The notes beneath the pieces were generated by a model, which saw only the letters and a program-made list of their open reading frames with translations, searched no databases and was not told the DNA's origin. From Arthrobacter pascens (GTDB taxonomy: Bacteria > Actinomycetota > Actinomycetes > Actinomycetales > Micrococcaceae), in contig NZ_JAUSWY010000001.1 in NCBI RefSeq assembly GCF_030815585.1, forward strand, positions 2,604,001 through 2,668,000: DNA of 64,000 bases, given 5' to 3'. A program made the translations under genes and the position numbers. Below are positions 1-8,056 of the stretch, piece by piece. Every line of letters starts with the position of its first letter. Position 1 is the stretch's first letter.

Positions 1-629
1 ACCTGGCGGACGAGGGTGTCTGGCTCTACGCCGAGACGGTCCGCAAGATCCACGAGCTCAACCCGGGCACCGGCGTCGAACTCCTCATCCCCGACTTCTC
101 CGGCAAGCCCGAGCACATCGAAGCCATCTGCGACTCCAAGCCGGAGGTCTTCGCCCACAATGTGGAGACCGTGCCGCGCATTTTCAAGCGGATCCGTCCG
201 GCTTTCCGGTACGACCGTTCCCTGGACGTGATCACTCAGGGCCGGAAGCTGGGCATGGTCACCAAGTCCAACCTGATCCTGGGCATGGGCGAGACGCGGG
301 AAGAAATCTCCGAGGCGCTGCGCGACCTGTATGACGCAGGCTGCGACCTGATCACCATCACGCAATACCTCCGCCCCTCCGAACGCCACCTCCCGGTTGA
401 CCGCTGGGTGAAGCCGCAGGAATTTGTGGACCTTCAGGAGGAAGCCGCCGAGATCGGCTTCCTGGGTGTCATGAGCGGACCGCTCGTGCGTTCCTCCTAC
501 CGTGCGGGCCGCTTGTGGGCCACTGCGATGCGGAAGAAGGGCTGGGAGATTCCTGCCCAGCTCGCCCACATCGAGAGCTCAGGCAGCACGCGCCAGGAAG
601 CCAGCTCGCTGCTCGCAGCGCATTCCTGA
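1..629 (+). CDS. lipA: lipoyl synthase LipA (C-terminal part, gene enters from the left)
   Basis: Radical-SAM enzyme that inserts two sulfurs into protein-bound octanoyl groups to make lipoyl cofactor. The reading frame is already open at base 3, so the start and the CxxxCxxC cluster motif lie outside the window. Visible are the conserved [13 protein letters not shown] stretch, the [17 protein letters not shown] segment and the C-terminal RSSYRA motif whose serine ligates the auxiliary Fe-S cluster in this family. The next gene is a DUF4191 membrane protein, the usual actinobacterial neighbour. Identification is secure from the sequence. Confidence 0.96.
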   Translation, partial: LADEGVWLYAETVRKIHELNPGTGVELLIPDFSGKPEHIEAICDSKPEVFAHNVETVPRIFKRIRPAFRYDRSLDVITQGRKLGMVTKSNLILGMGETREEISEALRDLYDAGCDLITITQYLRPSERHLPVDRWVKPQEFVDLQEEAAEIGFLGVMSGPLVRSSYRAGRLWATAMRKKGWEIPAQLAHIESSGSTRQEASSLLAAHS

Positions 630-716
630 CCGACACATTTGTTGTGCCCGAGGGCCGGCACCGGACGATCTCCGGCGTCCGGCCCTCAGGCATAAATCAC
701 GTAGAATTAAGGAACT

Positions 717-1469
717 ATGGCGAATTCCCCTGATTCCAGCAACACCACTCCTGCGGCCGCTGACGCCCCGAAGCGTGGCCTTTTCTCGCGCAAGCCAAAA
801 GAAGCAAAGGTCAAGAAGCCCAGCCGGCTAAAGCAGATCGGCGAAGTCTTCAATATGACCCGCCGCCACGATCCGATGGTCCCGTGGCTGATGCTGCTGG
901 TGTTCCTGGGTGTTGTGGCGGTCAGCCTCCTGGTGGGTTTCCTGCTTGAGAACTGGATCACTGCTCTGCTCATCGGCATCCCGCTGGGCCTGCTCGGTGC
1001 CACGCTGATCCTTTCCCGGCGGGCAGAACGGGCGGCATTTGCCCAGATCGAGAACCAGCCGGGTGCCTCGGGCGCGGCCCTGGGCACGCTCAAACGCGGA
1101 TGGATCACCGAGGACCAGCCAGTGGCGGTGAACCCGCGCACCCAGGACGCCGTGTTCCGCGCCATCGGACGTCCCGGCGTCGTCCTCGTCAGCGAGGGCC
1201 CCACCCACCGGGTCAAGCCCTTGGTTGAGGCCGAACGCAAGCGCCTTGCCCGCATTCTCCCCAACGTCACGATCCACGTGATCGAGAGCGGCCGCGGCGA
1301 GGGCCAGGTCCCCATCAGCCAGGTCGCCAAAAAGATGGGAAAGCTGAACAAGGAGCTCACCAAGCTTGAGGTGAGCGCAGTTTCGAAACGGATCTCCTCG
1401 CTCGGCACCCGCCTCCCCATCCCCAAGGGCATCGACCCGTACAAAGCGCGTCCCAACCGCGGACGCTAA
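717..1469 (+). CDS. DUF4191 family integral membrane protein
   Basis: A 250-residue protein with a Lys/Arg-rich cytoplasmic N-terminus (residues 20-40), two adjacent transmembrane helices (about 55-77 and 80-100) and a soluble C-terminal half of about 150 residues. This architecture and its place directly after lipA match the actinobacterial DUF4191 family, whose function is unknown. The start is ATG after a poor Shine-Dalgarno (AAGGAAC immediately upstream). A strong hairpin terminator follows the gene, so lipA and this gene may form one transcript. Confidence 0.88.
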   Translation: MANSPDSSNTTPAAADAPKRGLFSRKPKEAKVKKPSRLKQIGEVFNMTRRHDPMVPWLMLLVFLGVVAVSLLVGFLLENWITALLIGIPLGLLGATLILSRRAERAAFAQIENQPGASGAALGTLKRGWITEDQPVAVNPRTQDAVFRAIGRPGVVLVSEGPTHRVKPLVEAERKRLARILPNVTIHVIESGRGEGQVPISQVAKKMGKLNKELTKLEVSAVSKRISSLGTRLPIPKGIDPYKARPNRGR

Positions 1470-1480
1470 GACCAGTGGGA

Positions 1481-1521
1481 CCGCCCCGGTTCCGGCTCCC
1501 GCCGGGTACCGGGGCGGTTTT
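1481..1521 (+). terminator. rho-independent terminator after the DUF4191 gene
   Basis: Inverted repeat ACCGCCCCGGT / ACCGGGGCGGT with a short G/C-rich loop and four T residues directly after the right arm. It ends the lipA-DUF4191 transcript. Confidence 0.8.
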
Positions 1522-1592
1522 CGTCTGGGCAGGACCCAGCCGTGACAAGGCCATATTTAGCCATGCAACACAGCTTAAGATCGGAGAACCAC

Positions 1593-1949
1593 GTGAAGAT
1601 GCCCCCGAAGACTGTTGTGGTCCGCGCCTTCCGCATTCTGGCCGTGGCCGAGGCATTCAGCTGGGCCTCGCTGCTTGTAGGCATGTACTTCAAGTGGATT
1701 GCCAGGACCGGCGAGCTCGGCGTGCAGATTGCCGGCCCGGTGCACGGGGCGCTGTTCGTGGGCTACGCCATCGCGGCCCTGGCCTTGTGGCGGCTCCAGC
1801 GCTGGCCCTTTGCCGTGGCGCTGTTCGCAGGGTTGTCGGCTGTGTTCCCATTCGCGACACTGGTTTTTGAACGCTGGGCCGGAAAACGCCGTTACCTGGA
1901 CGCAGGGAGCGCTCATCCGGCCAAGGACCTGGAAACGGCTGGCGTCTAG
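1593..1949 (+). CDS. DUF3817 domain integral membrane protein
   Basis: A 118-residue protein with three hydrophobic segments: the VVVRAFRILAVAEAFSWASLL region, the GPVHGALFVGYAIAALALW region and the FAVALFAGLSAVFPFATLVFE region. The order and the FRILAVAEA / GPVHGALF signatures match the DUF3817 membrane family of actinobacteria, of unknown function. The GTG at 1593 is chosen because GGAG lies six bases upstream. Codons are open further upstream but have no ribosome site. It follows a terminator and probably has its own promoter. Confidence 0.85.
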   Translation: MKMPPKTVVVRAFRILAVAEAFSWASLLVGMYFKWIARTGELGVQIAGPVHGALFVGYAIAALALWRLQRWPFAVALFAGLSAVFPFATLVFERWAGKRRYLDAGSAHPAKDLETAGV

Positions 1950-1985
1950 CGCGTCTCCGGAATGCCGGTTCCGCCGGCAGGCGGG

Positions 1986-2423
1986 CTACCTCCGGATGAG
2001 GACTGTGTCCATTGCCCTGTCATGAAGGCCACGCTGGTCCGGATCGAAAATGACCGCCGGGATCACCAGGCACAGCAGCAGGGCCCGCACCAGACCAGCC
2101 AGCGGTCCTGCCGTCCCGCCGCCAAGCTTCACCACGTGGATGCCCGCGATGCGGTGTCCGATGCTGTACCCGAGCGTCCCCACCAGCAGGATCTGCTCAA
2201 CGGCGAATATGGCCAGGGTGCCCCATGAGTCCCCGGCAAAGGCGAAATTGCTGATCAGCAGGGCGATGCCCCAGTCGATCACGATGGCAACAATGCGCCG
2301 TCCTGCCCTGGCTATCGAGCCCGGCCCCGCCTCGGGCAGGCCCAGCCGCTCCCCCGGGTATTTGGAGATACCCGAGGTATCCGGTCCGGTGAGCCAGGAG
2401 CCAATGTCTTTGCGATCTACCAC
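1986..2423 (-). CDS. RDD family membrane protein
   Basis: A 145-residue protein. The AGRRIVAIVIDWGIALLI segment carries the Arg and Asp of the RDD signature, followed by further hydrophobic segments and the GYSIGHRIAGIHVV motif typical of the family. It is divergently transcribed from glnA across a 262-nt intergenic region. RDD proteins are often found beside glnA in actinobacteria. Their function is poorly defined, with proposed roles in transport or membrane stress. No regulatory tie beyond the shared upstream region can be shown. Confidence 0.88.
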   Translation of the reverse strand: MVDRKDIGSWLTGPDTSGISKYPGERLGLPEAGPGSIARAGRRIVAIVIDWGIALLISNFAFAGDSWGTLAIFAVEQILLVGTLGYSIGHRIAGIHVVKLGGGTAGPLAGLVRALLLCLVIPAVIFDPDQRGLHDRAMDTVLIRR

Positions 2424-2516
2424 TGTCCAAGCTTAGCGACTCACCAACGTTCACACTGTGGAACCCGTTAGACCACACTATGGACACCCGATAGCGTTGC
2501 CATATCAGGGCATCCT

Positions 2517-2554
2517 GTAACCTGCCCGAAACAATGTGGACACGGACGGGAAAT
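2517..2554 (+). promoter_or_regulatory. tandem GlnR-type box upstream of glnA
   Basis: Four elements at exact six-base spacing: GTAAC (2517-2521), GAAAC (2528-2532), GACAC (2539-2543) and GAAAT (2550-2554). The known actinobacterial GlnR consensus is GTnAC-n6-GaAAC repeated in tandem. The first pair matches perfectly and each element of the second pair has one mismatch. It ends about 130 nt before the glnA start, a sensible place for nitrogen control of glnA. No glnR gene is in the window. Confidence 0.65.
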
Positions 2555-2685
2555 GCCGCGTCCATAGGCTGGTAGCAGTTTCAAGCAATACCGCCGAGCA
2601 GGGAAACTGCGTTCCCCTGCCCTTCGGATTGCGCTGGATCAGATGGCTCTCCAGCCAGATATTTACATATGCGTAAGGAGCATAG

Positions 2686-4110
2686 ATGTTCAAGACTGCG
2701 GACGAAGTCCTCAAGTTCATCAAGGACGAAGATATTAAATTCGTCGATATCCGCTTCACCGACCTCCCGGGCGTCCAGCAGCACTTCAACGTGCCCGCCA
2801 AGAGCGTTGACGCGGACTTCTTCGTCAACGGCCAACTTTTCGACGGATCCTCCATCCGCGGCTTCCAGGGCATTGCCGAATCCGACATGCAGCTGATCCC
2901 GGATGTCACCACCGCATTCCTGGACACCTTCCGCATGGAGAAGACCCTCGCGCTGAACTTCTCCATCGTGAACCCCCGCACAGGGGACCCGTACCACCGC
3001 GACCCCCGTGGTGTGGCCGAGAAGGCCGAGGCATACCTCGCCTCCACCGGCATCGCGGACACCGCGTTCTTCGCTCCTGAGGCCGAGTTCTTCGTCTTCG
3101 ACAACGTCCAGTACCAGTCCTCCCCGCAGGGCAGCTTCTACAAGATCGACTCCGAAGAAGCACACTGGAACACAGGACGTGAAGAAGAAGGCGGAAACCT
3201 GGGCTACAAGACCCCCGTCAAGGGCGGTTACTTCCCGGTTTCCCCCACGGACAAGCAGGCCGACCTGCGCGACGCCATGTGTGTCGCCCTGGACGAGGCC
3301 GGCCTTGAGGTTGAGCGCAGCCACCACGAAGTAGGCTCCGCCGGCCAGGCTGAAATCAACTACAAGTTCACCACGCTGACCCACGCCGCTGATGACCTGC
3401 AGAAGTTCAAGTACGTCGTCAAGAACACTGCCGACGCCTGGGGCAAGTCCGTGACTTTCATGCCGAAGCCCATCTTCGCCGACAACGGTTCGGGCATGCA
3501 CTGCCACCAGTCGCTGTGGAACGGCGGCGAGCCGCTGTTCTACGACGAAAAGGGCTACGCCGGCCTGTCCGACACCGCCCGCTGGTACATCGGCGGCCTG
3601 CTCAAGCACTCCTCCGCCGTCCTGGCCTTCACCAACCCGACGGTGAACTCCTACCGCCGCCTGGTCAAGGGCTTCGAAGCTCCGGTCAACATGGTCTACT
3701 CGCAGGGCAACCGCTCCGCCGGTATCCGTATCCCCATCACGGGCACCAACCCCAAGGCCAAGCGCATCGAGTTCCGCGCTCCGGACCCCTCGTCCAACCC
3801 GTACCTGGCGTTTGCTGCCCAGCTGATGGCCGGCATCGACGGCATCCGCAACCGCATCGAGCCCCCGGCTCCGATCGACAAGGACCTCTACGAGCTCCCG
3901 GCCGAAGAAGCCAAGGACATTCCCAAGGCTCCGGGCAGCCTGGAGGAAGCGCTGACCGCCCTGGAAGAGGACAACGAGTTCCTGCAGGCTGGCGGCGTGT
4001 TCACCCAGGACCTGATCGACACCTGGATCGAGTACAAGTACGAGAACGAGATCCGTCCGCTGTCCCTGCGTCCGAACCCCTACGAGTTCGAGCTCTACTA
4101 CGGCGTCTAG
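2686..4110 (+). CDS. glnA: type I glutamine synthetase
   Basis: ATP-dependent ligation of ammonia to glutamate; cytoplasmic dodecamer. The 474-residue length is standard for GSI-beta. Visible are the N-terminal beta-grasp region ([20 protein letters not shown]), the catalytic Glu region ([10 protein letters not shown]), [12 protein letters not shown], the [12 protein letters not shown]/glutamate loop and the adenylylation tyrosine in DLYELP (Tyr402). The adenylyltransferase gene glnE lies right of the prophage. ATG follows AAGGAG. The last 26 bases form part of attL. Prophage insertion left the coding sequence intact. A tandem GlnR-type box lies upstream. Confidence 0.98.
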   Translation: MFKTADEVLKFIKDEDIKFVDIRFTDLPGVQQHFNVPAKSVDADFFVNGQLFDGSSIRGFQGIAESDMQLIPDVTTAFLDTFRMEKTLALNFSIVNPRTGDPYHRDPRGVAEKAEAYLASTGIADTAFFAPEAEFFVFDNVQYQSSPQGSFYKIDSEEAHWNTGREEEGGNLGYKTPVKGGYFPVSPTDKQADLRDAMCVALDEAGLEVERSHHEVGSAGQAEINYKFTTLTHAADDLQKFKYVVKNTADAWGKSVTFMPKPIFADNGSGMHCHQSLWNGGEPLFYDEKGYAGLSDTARWYIGGLLKHSSAVLAFTNPTVNSYRRLVKGFEAPVNMVYSQGNRSAGIRIPITGTNPKAKRIEFRAPDPSSNPYLAFAAQLMAGIDGIRNRIEPPAPIDKDLYELPAEEAKDIPKAPGSLEEALTALEEDNEFLQAGGVFTQDLIDTWIEYKYENEIRPLSLRPNPYEFELYYGV

Positions 4111-4111
4111 C
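4085..4111 (+). other. attL: attL core (27-bp direct repeat with 43549-43575)
   Basis: Starts AGTTCGAGCTC and ends GGCGTCTAGC, covering the last glnA codons, the TAG stop and one following base. The identical 27 bases recur at 43549-43575, after which host-like sequence with a glnA-type terminator resumes. An integrase gene lies immediately inside. This is direct sequence evidence for site-specific integration into the 3' end of glnA. Confidence 0.92.
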
Positions 4112-4136
4112 TAGATCACGCGGCTGAATCGGGCTT

Positions 4137-4158
4137 AGTCCGCAGACAGTCCGCAAGA
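4137..4158 (+). repeat. integrase arm-type direct repeats, left end
   Basis: AGTCCGCAGA, one spacer base, then AGTCCGCAAGA. The same composite with the same one-base spacing occurs near the right end at 43426-43447, in the same orientation and also inside the prophage. Short direct repeats flanking the core at both ends are the classic layout of arm-binding sites for a tyrosine integrase. The function is inferred. Confidence 0.6.
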
Positions 4159-4170
4159 ATCCGGTTACAG

Positions 4171-4213
4171 AAAAGACCGGCCCCAGGTTTCACCACCTAG
4201 GGCCGGTCTTTTG
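4171..4213. terminator. bidirectional terminator between glnA and the integrase gene
   Basis: Twelve-bp perfect arms AAAAGACCGGCC / GGCCGGTCTTTT enclose a second short pairing (AGGT/ACCT). There is a run of T on the right arm and A on the left arm, so it can work in both directions. It lies inside the prophage and replaces the displaced native glnA terminator while also ending the integrase transcript. Confidence 0.85.
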
Positions 4214-4229
4214 TTGTCTCTGGCTTCGA

Positions 4230-5300
4230 TCAGCCGAGCCGCTCAGTCCGCAAGCTCAGCCGCTCCCCCAGCACTTGAGACACAGCAGCCCGCGCTGATT
4301 CTTCCTTATCCGGCCACATATGCCCGTACGTGTCGAGAGTCGTCTTCGCTGACGAGTGCCTGAGGCTCTTCTGGACAACTTTCACGTCTAGGCCCTGGGC
4401 AATCAGAAGTGAGGCGAAATAATGCCGCAGGTCATGGAACCGGAACCCCTCTGGAAGATCCTTGACCGTTGCCCGCGCTTCCCTGAAATAGTGTTCCAGC
4501 CGGTGAGGAGATATGGATCGGCCCCATGCGTTAGTGACCAGCGTTTCGCTCCCCCAGCGTGTGTGATTTACCGACAGCTCAAGGCATAGATTCTGAGGAA
4601 TCGGAATCGGCGTCCTGGACTCCTTGGTCTTCAGTTCCACGCCCGGATACTGGATGGCCGGCGCGACAATCCCGCGCATGAAATCCACGTCCGAAACTCT
4701 CAGCGCCACTGCCTCAGCAACACGCAGGCCAGCAAACGCCGCCAGCAACACTGCCGGCTGTAGACCGTCCGGCATAGCGTCATGCAATGCCCAGACTTGT
4801 TTTGTGGTGGCAACGTAGGGCCGCTGCTCCCCCGCTTTGGGCGCCGTTCGGCGGCTCAGCGGCGACTTGGGAAGGAGTCCGTCATGCACGGCATCGCTGA
4901 AGAGCTGACCCATCCGTGAATGAAGCGCGTAAATGGTGGAATCAGCCAAGCCCTCATCACTGAGCTTCGCCGTCCACGCCTTGACCTCTGACGGCCGAAC
5001 GCTTTTCAACGCACGACTCCCAAAGGCCGCATTGATCCGCACTAGATGAGTCTTCGCCTGGCGAACAGTTGACGGCCGGTTATTCTCGTAGCCCTTCAGC
5101 CAGATCACGGACCACTCCTGAACCGTGGTGAGCGCGGTCTTAGGATCCACGTAGGTGCCAGCCACCACGGAAGCCGTTACCTCATCGAGCCACGCCTTAG
5201 CTTCCTTCTGCCGAGCGAAGTGCCTGGCGTGCTCCTTGCCCGCGTCGTCGCGGTACCGGGCCCGCCACCGGCCATCAGGCCTCTTCTGAATGCTTGCCAT
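4230..5300 (-). CDS. int: tyrosine recombinase / phage integrase
   Basis: Catalyses integration at attB in glnA. In the 356-residue product the N-terminal 50 residues form an AP2-like arm-binding domain (SIQKRPDGRWRARYRDDAGK), followed by a SAM-like core-binding domain (about 60-150) and the catalytic domain. All active-site residues are present: Arg193, His289-x-x-Arg292, His315 and Tyr325 (LDTYGHMWPD). The ATG at 5300 is preferred because GAGAGG precedes it and it begins the conserved domain. The start overlaps the upstream repressor gene by 26 bases, suggesting co-expression. It abuts attL. Confidence 0.96.
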   Translation of the reverse strand: MASIQKRPDGRWRARYRDDAGKEHARHFARQKEAKAWLDEVTASVVAGTYVDPKTALTTVQEWSVIWLKGYENNRPSTVRQAKTHLVRINAAFGSRALKSVRPSEVKAWTAKLSDEGLADSTIYALHSRMGQLFSDAVHDGLLPKSPLSRRTAPKAGEQRPYVATTKQVWALHDAMPDGLQPAVLLAAFAGLRVAEAVALRVSDVDFMRGIVAPAIQYPGVELKTKESRTPIPIPQNLCLELSVNHTRWGSETLVTNAWGRSISPHRLEHYFREARATVKDLPEGFRFHDLRHYFASLLIAQGLDVKVVQKSLRHSSAKTTLDTYGHMWPDKEESARAAVSQVLGERLSLRTERLG

Positions 5301-5841
5301 CAATCGCACCTCTCGATGAGGCAAGCATCGCCTTGACGAAGCCATCCAGTTCCGCCGCACGTGGGGGCTCGTACTTTTTTCCGTCCACTTCTGTCGTGCC
5401 TAGATGCGCTTCCAATAGGGCGGCCCGCATCTCGCGCTCCATCAGCGCGTTCCTAACCTCCGACATCATGTCCTGGAGATACCCAAGGTTCGTCCGCAGC
5501 TCGTCCATGCTTGCGTAAAGTCCGCGCAGCTCATCGGTCATCGCCCTTTTCGATGCCTCATTGTTTTCACCCGCAAAGACGGCGTCCGCAAACTCAGGGA
5601 CGGTCAAGTTGAAGATCCTGGCTAGCGCACCGAACTCAGCCACCGGTGTCGGCCGCAATCCACCCTCAAGCTTCGCCACGGTGTTTTGCCGGGTCGGATG
5701 ACCTTCGGCGGTCATCAGTTGAGCCAGCTTCTCTTGGGTCATCCCCGCCGCTTGTCGAAGTGACTTAACGACCGCGCCCAATCTCTTTTCGATGTTCTTC
5801 ACAAGAACAGAGTACGTACTCCTCCTACGCTTGACAACCAT
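5275..5841 (-). CDS. Xre-family helix-turn-helix protein, probable prophage repressor
   Basis: A 188-residue protein. Residues about 17-75 form a lambda-repressor-like helix-turn-helix (LRQAAGMTQEKLAQLM ... NTVAKLEGG). The C-terminal half is predicted helical, with a coiled-coil-like stretch (DELRGLYASMDELRTNLGYLQD), which would suit oligomerisation. It is divergent from the excisionase-like gene and cotranscribed with int. The start is ambiguous: the ATG at 5841 has a poor ribosome site, and a GTG at 5802 is possible. A candidate operator (5793-5809) lies at this 5' end, so self-control is likely. The repressor role is inferred from position and fold. Confidence 0.85.
   Translation of the reverse strand: MVVKRRRSTYSVLVKNIEKRLGAVVKSLRQAAGMTQEKLAQLMTAEGHPTRQNTVAKLEGGLRPTPVAEFGALARIFNLTVPEFADAVFAGENNEASKRAMTDELRGLYASMDELRTNLGYLQDMMSEVRNALMEREMRAALLEAHLGTTEVDGKKYEPPRAAELDGFVKAMLASSRGAIDGKHSEEA
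5793..5809. promoter_or_regulatory. candidate operator 1 (TGTTCTT-3-AAGAACA)
   Basis: Perfect 7-bp inverted repeat with a three-base centre. A closely similar 17-bp site lies at 5861-5877. It sits near the 5' end of the repressor gene and just left of the rightward promoter candidate, as expected for a repressor operator pair. Confidence 0.6.
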
Positions 5842-5860
5842 GACCTACGGCCCACATGAT
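5831..5860 (+). promoter_or_regulatory. candidate rightward early promoter
   Basis: Perfect -35 TTGACA (5831-5836) and CATGAT (5855-5860) as a four-of-six -10, with an 18-base spacer. The start of transcription would lie inside candidate operator 2, and the first gene downstream is the excisionase/Cro-like HTH gene at 5906. It is therefore a plausible repressor-controlled lytic promoter. Confidence 0.5.
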
Positions 5861-5877
5861 TGTTCTTGTCAGGAACA
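5861..5877. promoter_or_regulatory. candidate operator 2 (TGTTCTTGTCAGGAACA)
   Basis: A 17-bp imperfect palindrome with TGTTC/GAACA ends, extended by one further T-A pair. It shares the TGTTCTT ... GAACA pattern and length with operator 1, 68 bases to the left. It overlaps the expected transcription start of the rightward promoter. Confidence 0.6.
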
Positions 5878-5905
5878 AGGTCTCTACTCTTCTCAAGGGG
5901 AATTG

Positions 5906-6103
5906 ATGGCACTACTTATTGCAACGCTGCTCACGCTGGGGGAAACGGCCGAACGGCTGCGGAAGTCTGAGGCTCAACTGCGCTGGATGATCCATGTCGG
6001 CACAGCGCCGCGATCGGCAAAAATCGGCGGGAGAAGGCTCTTCAAGGCGTCCGATGTGGAGAACTATATCAACGCCGCATTCGACGATGAGGCATCCCAG
6101 TGA
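5906..6103 (+). CDS. helix-turn-helix excisionase/Cro-like protein
   Basis: A 65-residue basic protein: GETAERLRKSEAQLRWMIHVGTAP is the recognition helix-turn-helix and KIGGRRLFKASDVENYI the wing, the pattern of the excisionase (HTH_17/MerR-like) family. It is the first rightward gene opposite the repressor, so it is either excisionase or a Cro-like early regulator. The ATG at 5906 has AAGGGG five bases upstream. The frame extends further upstream, but across the operators. Confidence 0.75.
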   Translation: MALLIATLLTLGETAERLRKSEAQLRWMIHVGTAPRSAKIGGRRLFKASDVENYINAAFDDEASQ

Positions 6104-6228
6104 CCACGCGTCACAAGGAGCCCGACCCGGCTGCAAAGGTAGCGGCGACGAACCCGCACAAAAAGAACAACGGCCTGGACACCTCCGCCAAGAAGTCAGT
6201 CCAGACCGCCAAAGAAACCACCAAGTAG
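6100..6228 (+). CDS. small lysine-rich phage protein, unknown function
   Basis: A 42-residue open frame beginning with a GTG that overlaps the preceding stop (GTGA), a strong sign of translational coupling. The product is basic and low in complexity (KEPDPAAKVAATNPHKKNNG) with no recognised domain. The next gene begins ten bases after its stop with its own AGGAG. Its reality rests on the tight spacing in the early operon. Confidence 0.5.
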   Translation: MTTRHKEPDPAAKVAATNPHKKNNGLDTSAKKSVQTAKETTK

Positions 6229-6238
6229 GAGATTTCCT

Positions 6239-6589
6239 GTGAACCACAGTATCAAGACACCCCGCACAGTTCGAGAAGCCGGCGATATGGCCGAGAAGTT
6301 GGGCATGAAGCTCCCGGAGTTCCTGGAAATGTTGGGCCCCATCCCGATGCCGCCCGCTGGCTACACCTTGGCGCCCCACTCCGATGACAAGTGGATCGGC
6401 CGCGAGACCATGAACCGCGGATGGATCATCACGCCTGCTTGGAACGCGACCAGTAACACACATTCGATCGAACTGTGGGCCGCGGATCACGAGCCACCGG
6501 ACTATACAGTGCTGACGCCGCCCGAAGCCCTCCAGCTCGCCGCCGACCTCATCACCGCAGCCCAAGCCCTGCCCGGAGGTACCGAGTAA
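6239..6589 (+). CDS. hypothetical early phage protein
   Basis: A 116-residue acidic protein starting at GTG with AGGAG eight bases upstream. No family recognised. It contains a helical N-terminus (REAGDMAEKLGMKLPEFLEM), a Pro-rich middle and a C-terminal helix (PPEALQLAADLITAAQAL). Its stop overlaps the start of the next gene (TAATG), so it is translated with the replication block. Confidence 0.75.
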   Translation: MNHSIKTPRTVREAGDMAEKLGMKLPEFLEMLGPIPMPPAGYTLAPHSDDKWIGRETMNRGWIITPAWNATSNTHSIELWAADHEPPDYTVLTPPEALQLAADLITAAQALPGGTE

Positions 6590-6996
6590 TGCAGCGCTCT
6601 GAACTGGGACCCGTACTCGAAAAGCTCGAGCTGTTGGAAGGGCGCACTTTTTCCGCCGCACTGGCTGACGCATGGTTCGAGATCCTCGGCGAGCACACCG
6701 AGGCCGATGCCTTGGCCGCAGTGCTGGCCTTCCACTCCAAGCCATTCAAGCGCCCGGCGTACCCCGGCGACATTAAGGAACACATCCTCGAAGTCGAATC
6801 GGTCCGGCTTATGCGATGCGGGACGCTTGAGGCGAACGAGGCGGAATGGTTCAACGGCTCGACAGCCGACGTCTACCGTCAGCTTCGCCGACTGATATCC
6901 GCGGGCGATTGGTCCCCGAACGACTACCGCCTGTACCGACGCTCCGAACTAACACTGGACCAGTACCTGACGGCACAGGGGTCACCTGTTGGCTAG
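6589..6996 (+). CDS. small protein of the phage replication block
   Basis: A 135-residue protein starting at an ATG that overlaps the previous stop. It is largely helical; the HTEADALAAVLAFHSK ... RPAYPGDIKEHI segment resembles a pattern seen in small replisome-accessory or helicase-loader proteins of Gram-positive phages, but the match is too weak to name it. It lies directly before the replication initiator-like gene and overlaps it by eight bases, which supports a role in phage DNA replication. Confidence 0.7.
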   Translation: MQRSELGPVLEKLELLEGRTFSAALADAWFEILGEHTEADALAAVLAFHSKPFKRPAYPGDIKEHILEVESVRLMRCGTLEANEAEWFNGSTADVYRQLRRLISAGDWSPNDYRLYRRSELTLDQYLTAQGSPVG

Positions 6997-8056
6997 GGAC
7001 CGCGCAAACATCCGAGTCGACCTCTGGGCAGACGGTGACTGGCGCGCACTCACGATGGGCGCCCAGCACCTCTACCAACTGATCCTGACCCACCCGACAC
7101 TGAACTACGCCGGGGTCGCTGACTGGCGTCCCGGAAGGCTCGCTGCACCGACGTCTGGGCGGACGGCGCAGGACGTCATAGCGGACGCTGAGGAGTTGGC
7201 TGCGGCTTCCTTCATCTACGTCGACGACGCTACGGAGGAGGTCCTGGTCCGATCGTTCGCACGGCATGACGGAGTGGTCAAGCACCCCCGCCTTCACGTC
7301 ACGATGGCGAACGCTTTCGCCGGCATTGCCTCGACCGAGATCAAAGAGTTCTTCGCTTTCGAGATCCAGAAGCTCCACTCCGAGCAGCCCAATTTGGCAC
7401 TTTGGGACCACCCGAAAGTCCAGACAATTCTCAAAGCTAAGGCAAGGGATATGAAGGAATTTAGCCAAGCGGATTGCATGGCCCTTGGAAGCGCTATGGG
7501 AAAGCCCTTGGCAAAGGATTTGAATACGGTTCCTATGCGAACAGCTACTGCTACTGCTACTTCTTCTAAAGAAGAAACTTCTTCGTCGGAGATTTCTGAC
7601 GAAATCCCGCGACCCGATGTTGAAGAGCTTCTTGATCTCCTCGATTCATGCCTGAAGGCAAACGGCTCCAAGAAACCATCGAGGAACAAAAGGAACCGTG
7701 ATGCGGCTCGGCTCCTGCTCGACCTGGACGGCTACGACGTCAAGCAGGTTGCCTGGATGATCCAGTGGGCGACCTGTGACGAGTTCTGGCGGGCCAACAT
7801 CCTGTCGATGTCCAAGCTGCGAGAGAAGTTCGATCAGCTCAAGGCAAAGGCCGGAGTCGGTGTCAAGACACCTGGGGCTGGGTTCAACGGCGACATCGAC
7901 GTTGACGCGGTCCTCGGTCGCGACGTATGGTCCCCCGGCACTCCACCGGAAGGTCTGGACATCGCCGAGGAGATTGCGTGGAAGAAAGCGCAGCGGGCGG
8001 CTCACCACGCGGAGCGCCTTGCTGAGGCCAAGGGCAAACTTGGGCTGCCATCATGA
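6989..8056 (+). CDS. phage replication initiator / replisome organizer-like protein
   Basis: A 355-residue protein from a TTG start (AGGGG upstream). Its N-terminal 110 residues (RVDLWADGDWRALTMGAQHLY, then HPRLH) resemble the winged-helix replication-initiator domain of actinophages. A low-complexity Thr/Ser/Glu linker (about 180-205) separates this from a helical C-terminal domain with a Lys/Arg-rich entry (KKPSRNKRNRDAARLLLDLDGYD). It overlaps the DnaB-like helicase gene by four bases (ATGA). It probably binds the phage origin and recruits the helicase. No iteron cluster was picked out by eye within the gene. Confidence 0.75.
   Translation: MARDRANIRVDLWADGDWRALTMGAQHLYQLILTHPTLNYAGVADWRPGRLAAPTSGRTAQDVIADAEELAAASFIYVDDATEEVLVRSFARHDGVVKHPRLHVTMANAFAGIASTEIKEFFAFEIQKLHSEQPNLALWDHPKVQTILKAKARDMKEFSQADCMALGSAMGKPLAKDLNTVPMRTATATATSSKEETSSSEISDEIPRPDVEELLDLLDSCLKANGSKKPSRNKRNRDAARLLLDLDGYDVKQVAWMIQWATCDEFWRANILSMSKLREKFDQLKAKAGVGVKTPGAGFNGDIDVDAVLGRDVWSPGTPPEGLDIAEEIAWKKAQRAAHHAERLAEAKGKLGLPS

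Noticed and set aside
2581..3609. Long minus-strand frame across glnA (342 codons)
   Set aside because: Mirror frame of a high-GC coding gene; glnA is certain on the other strand.
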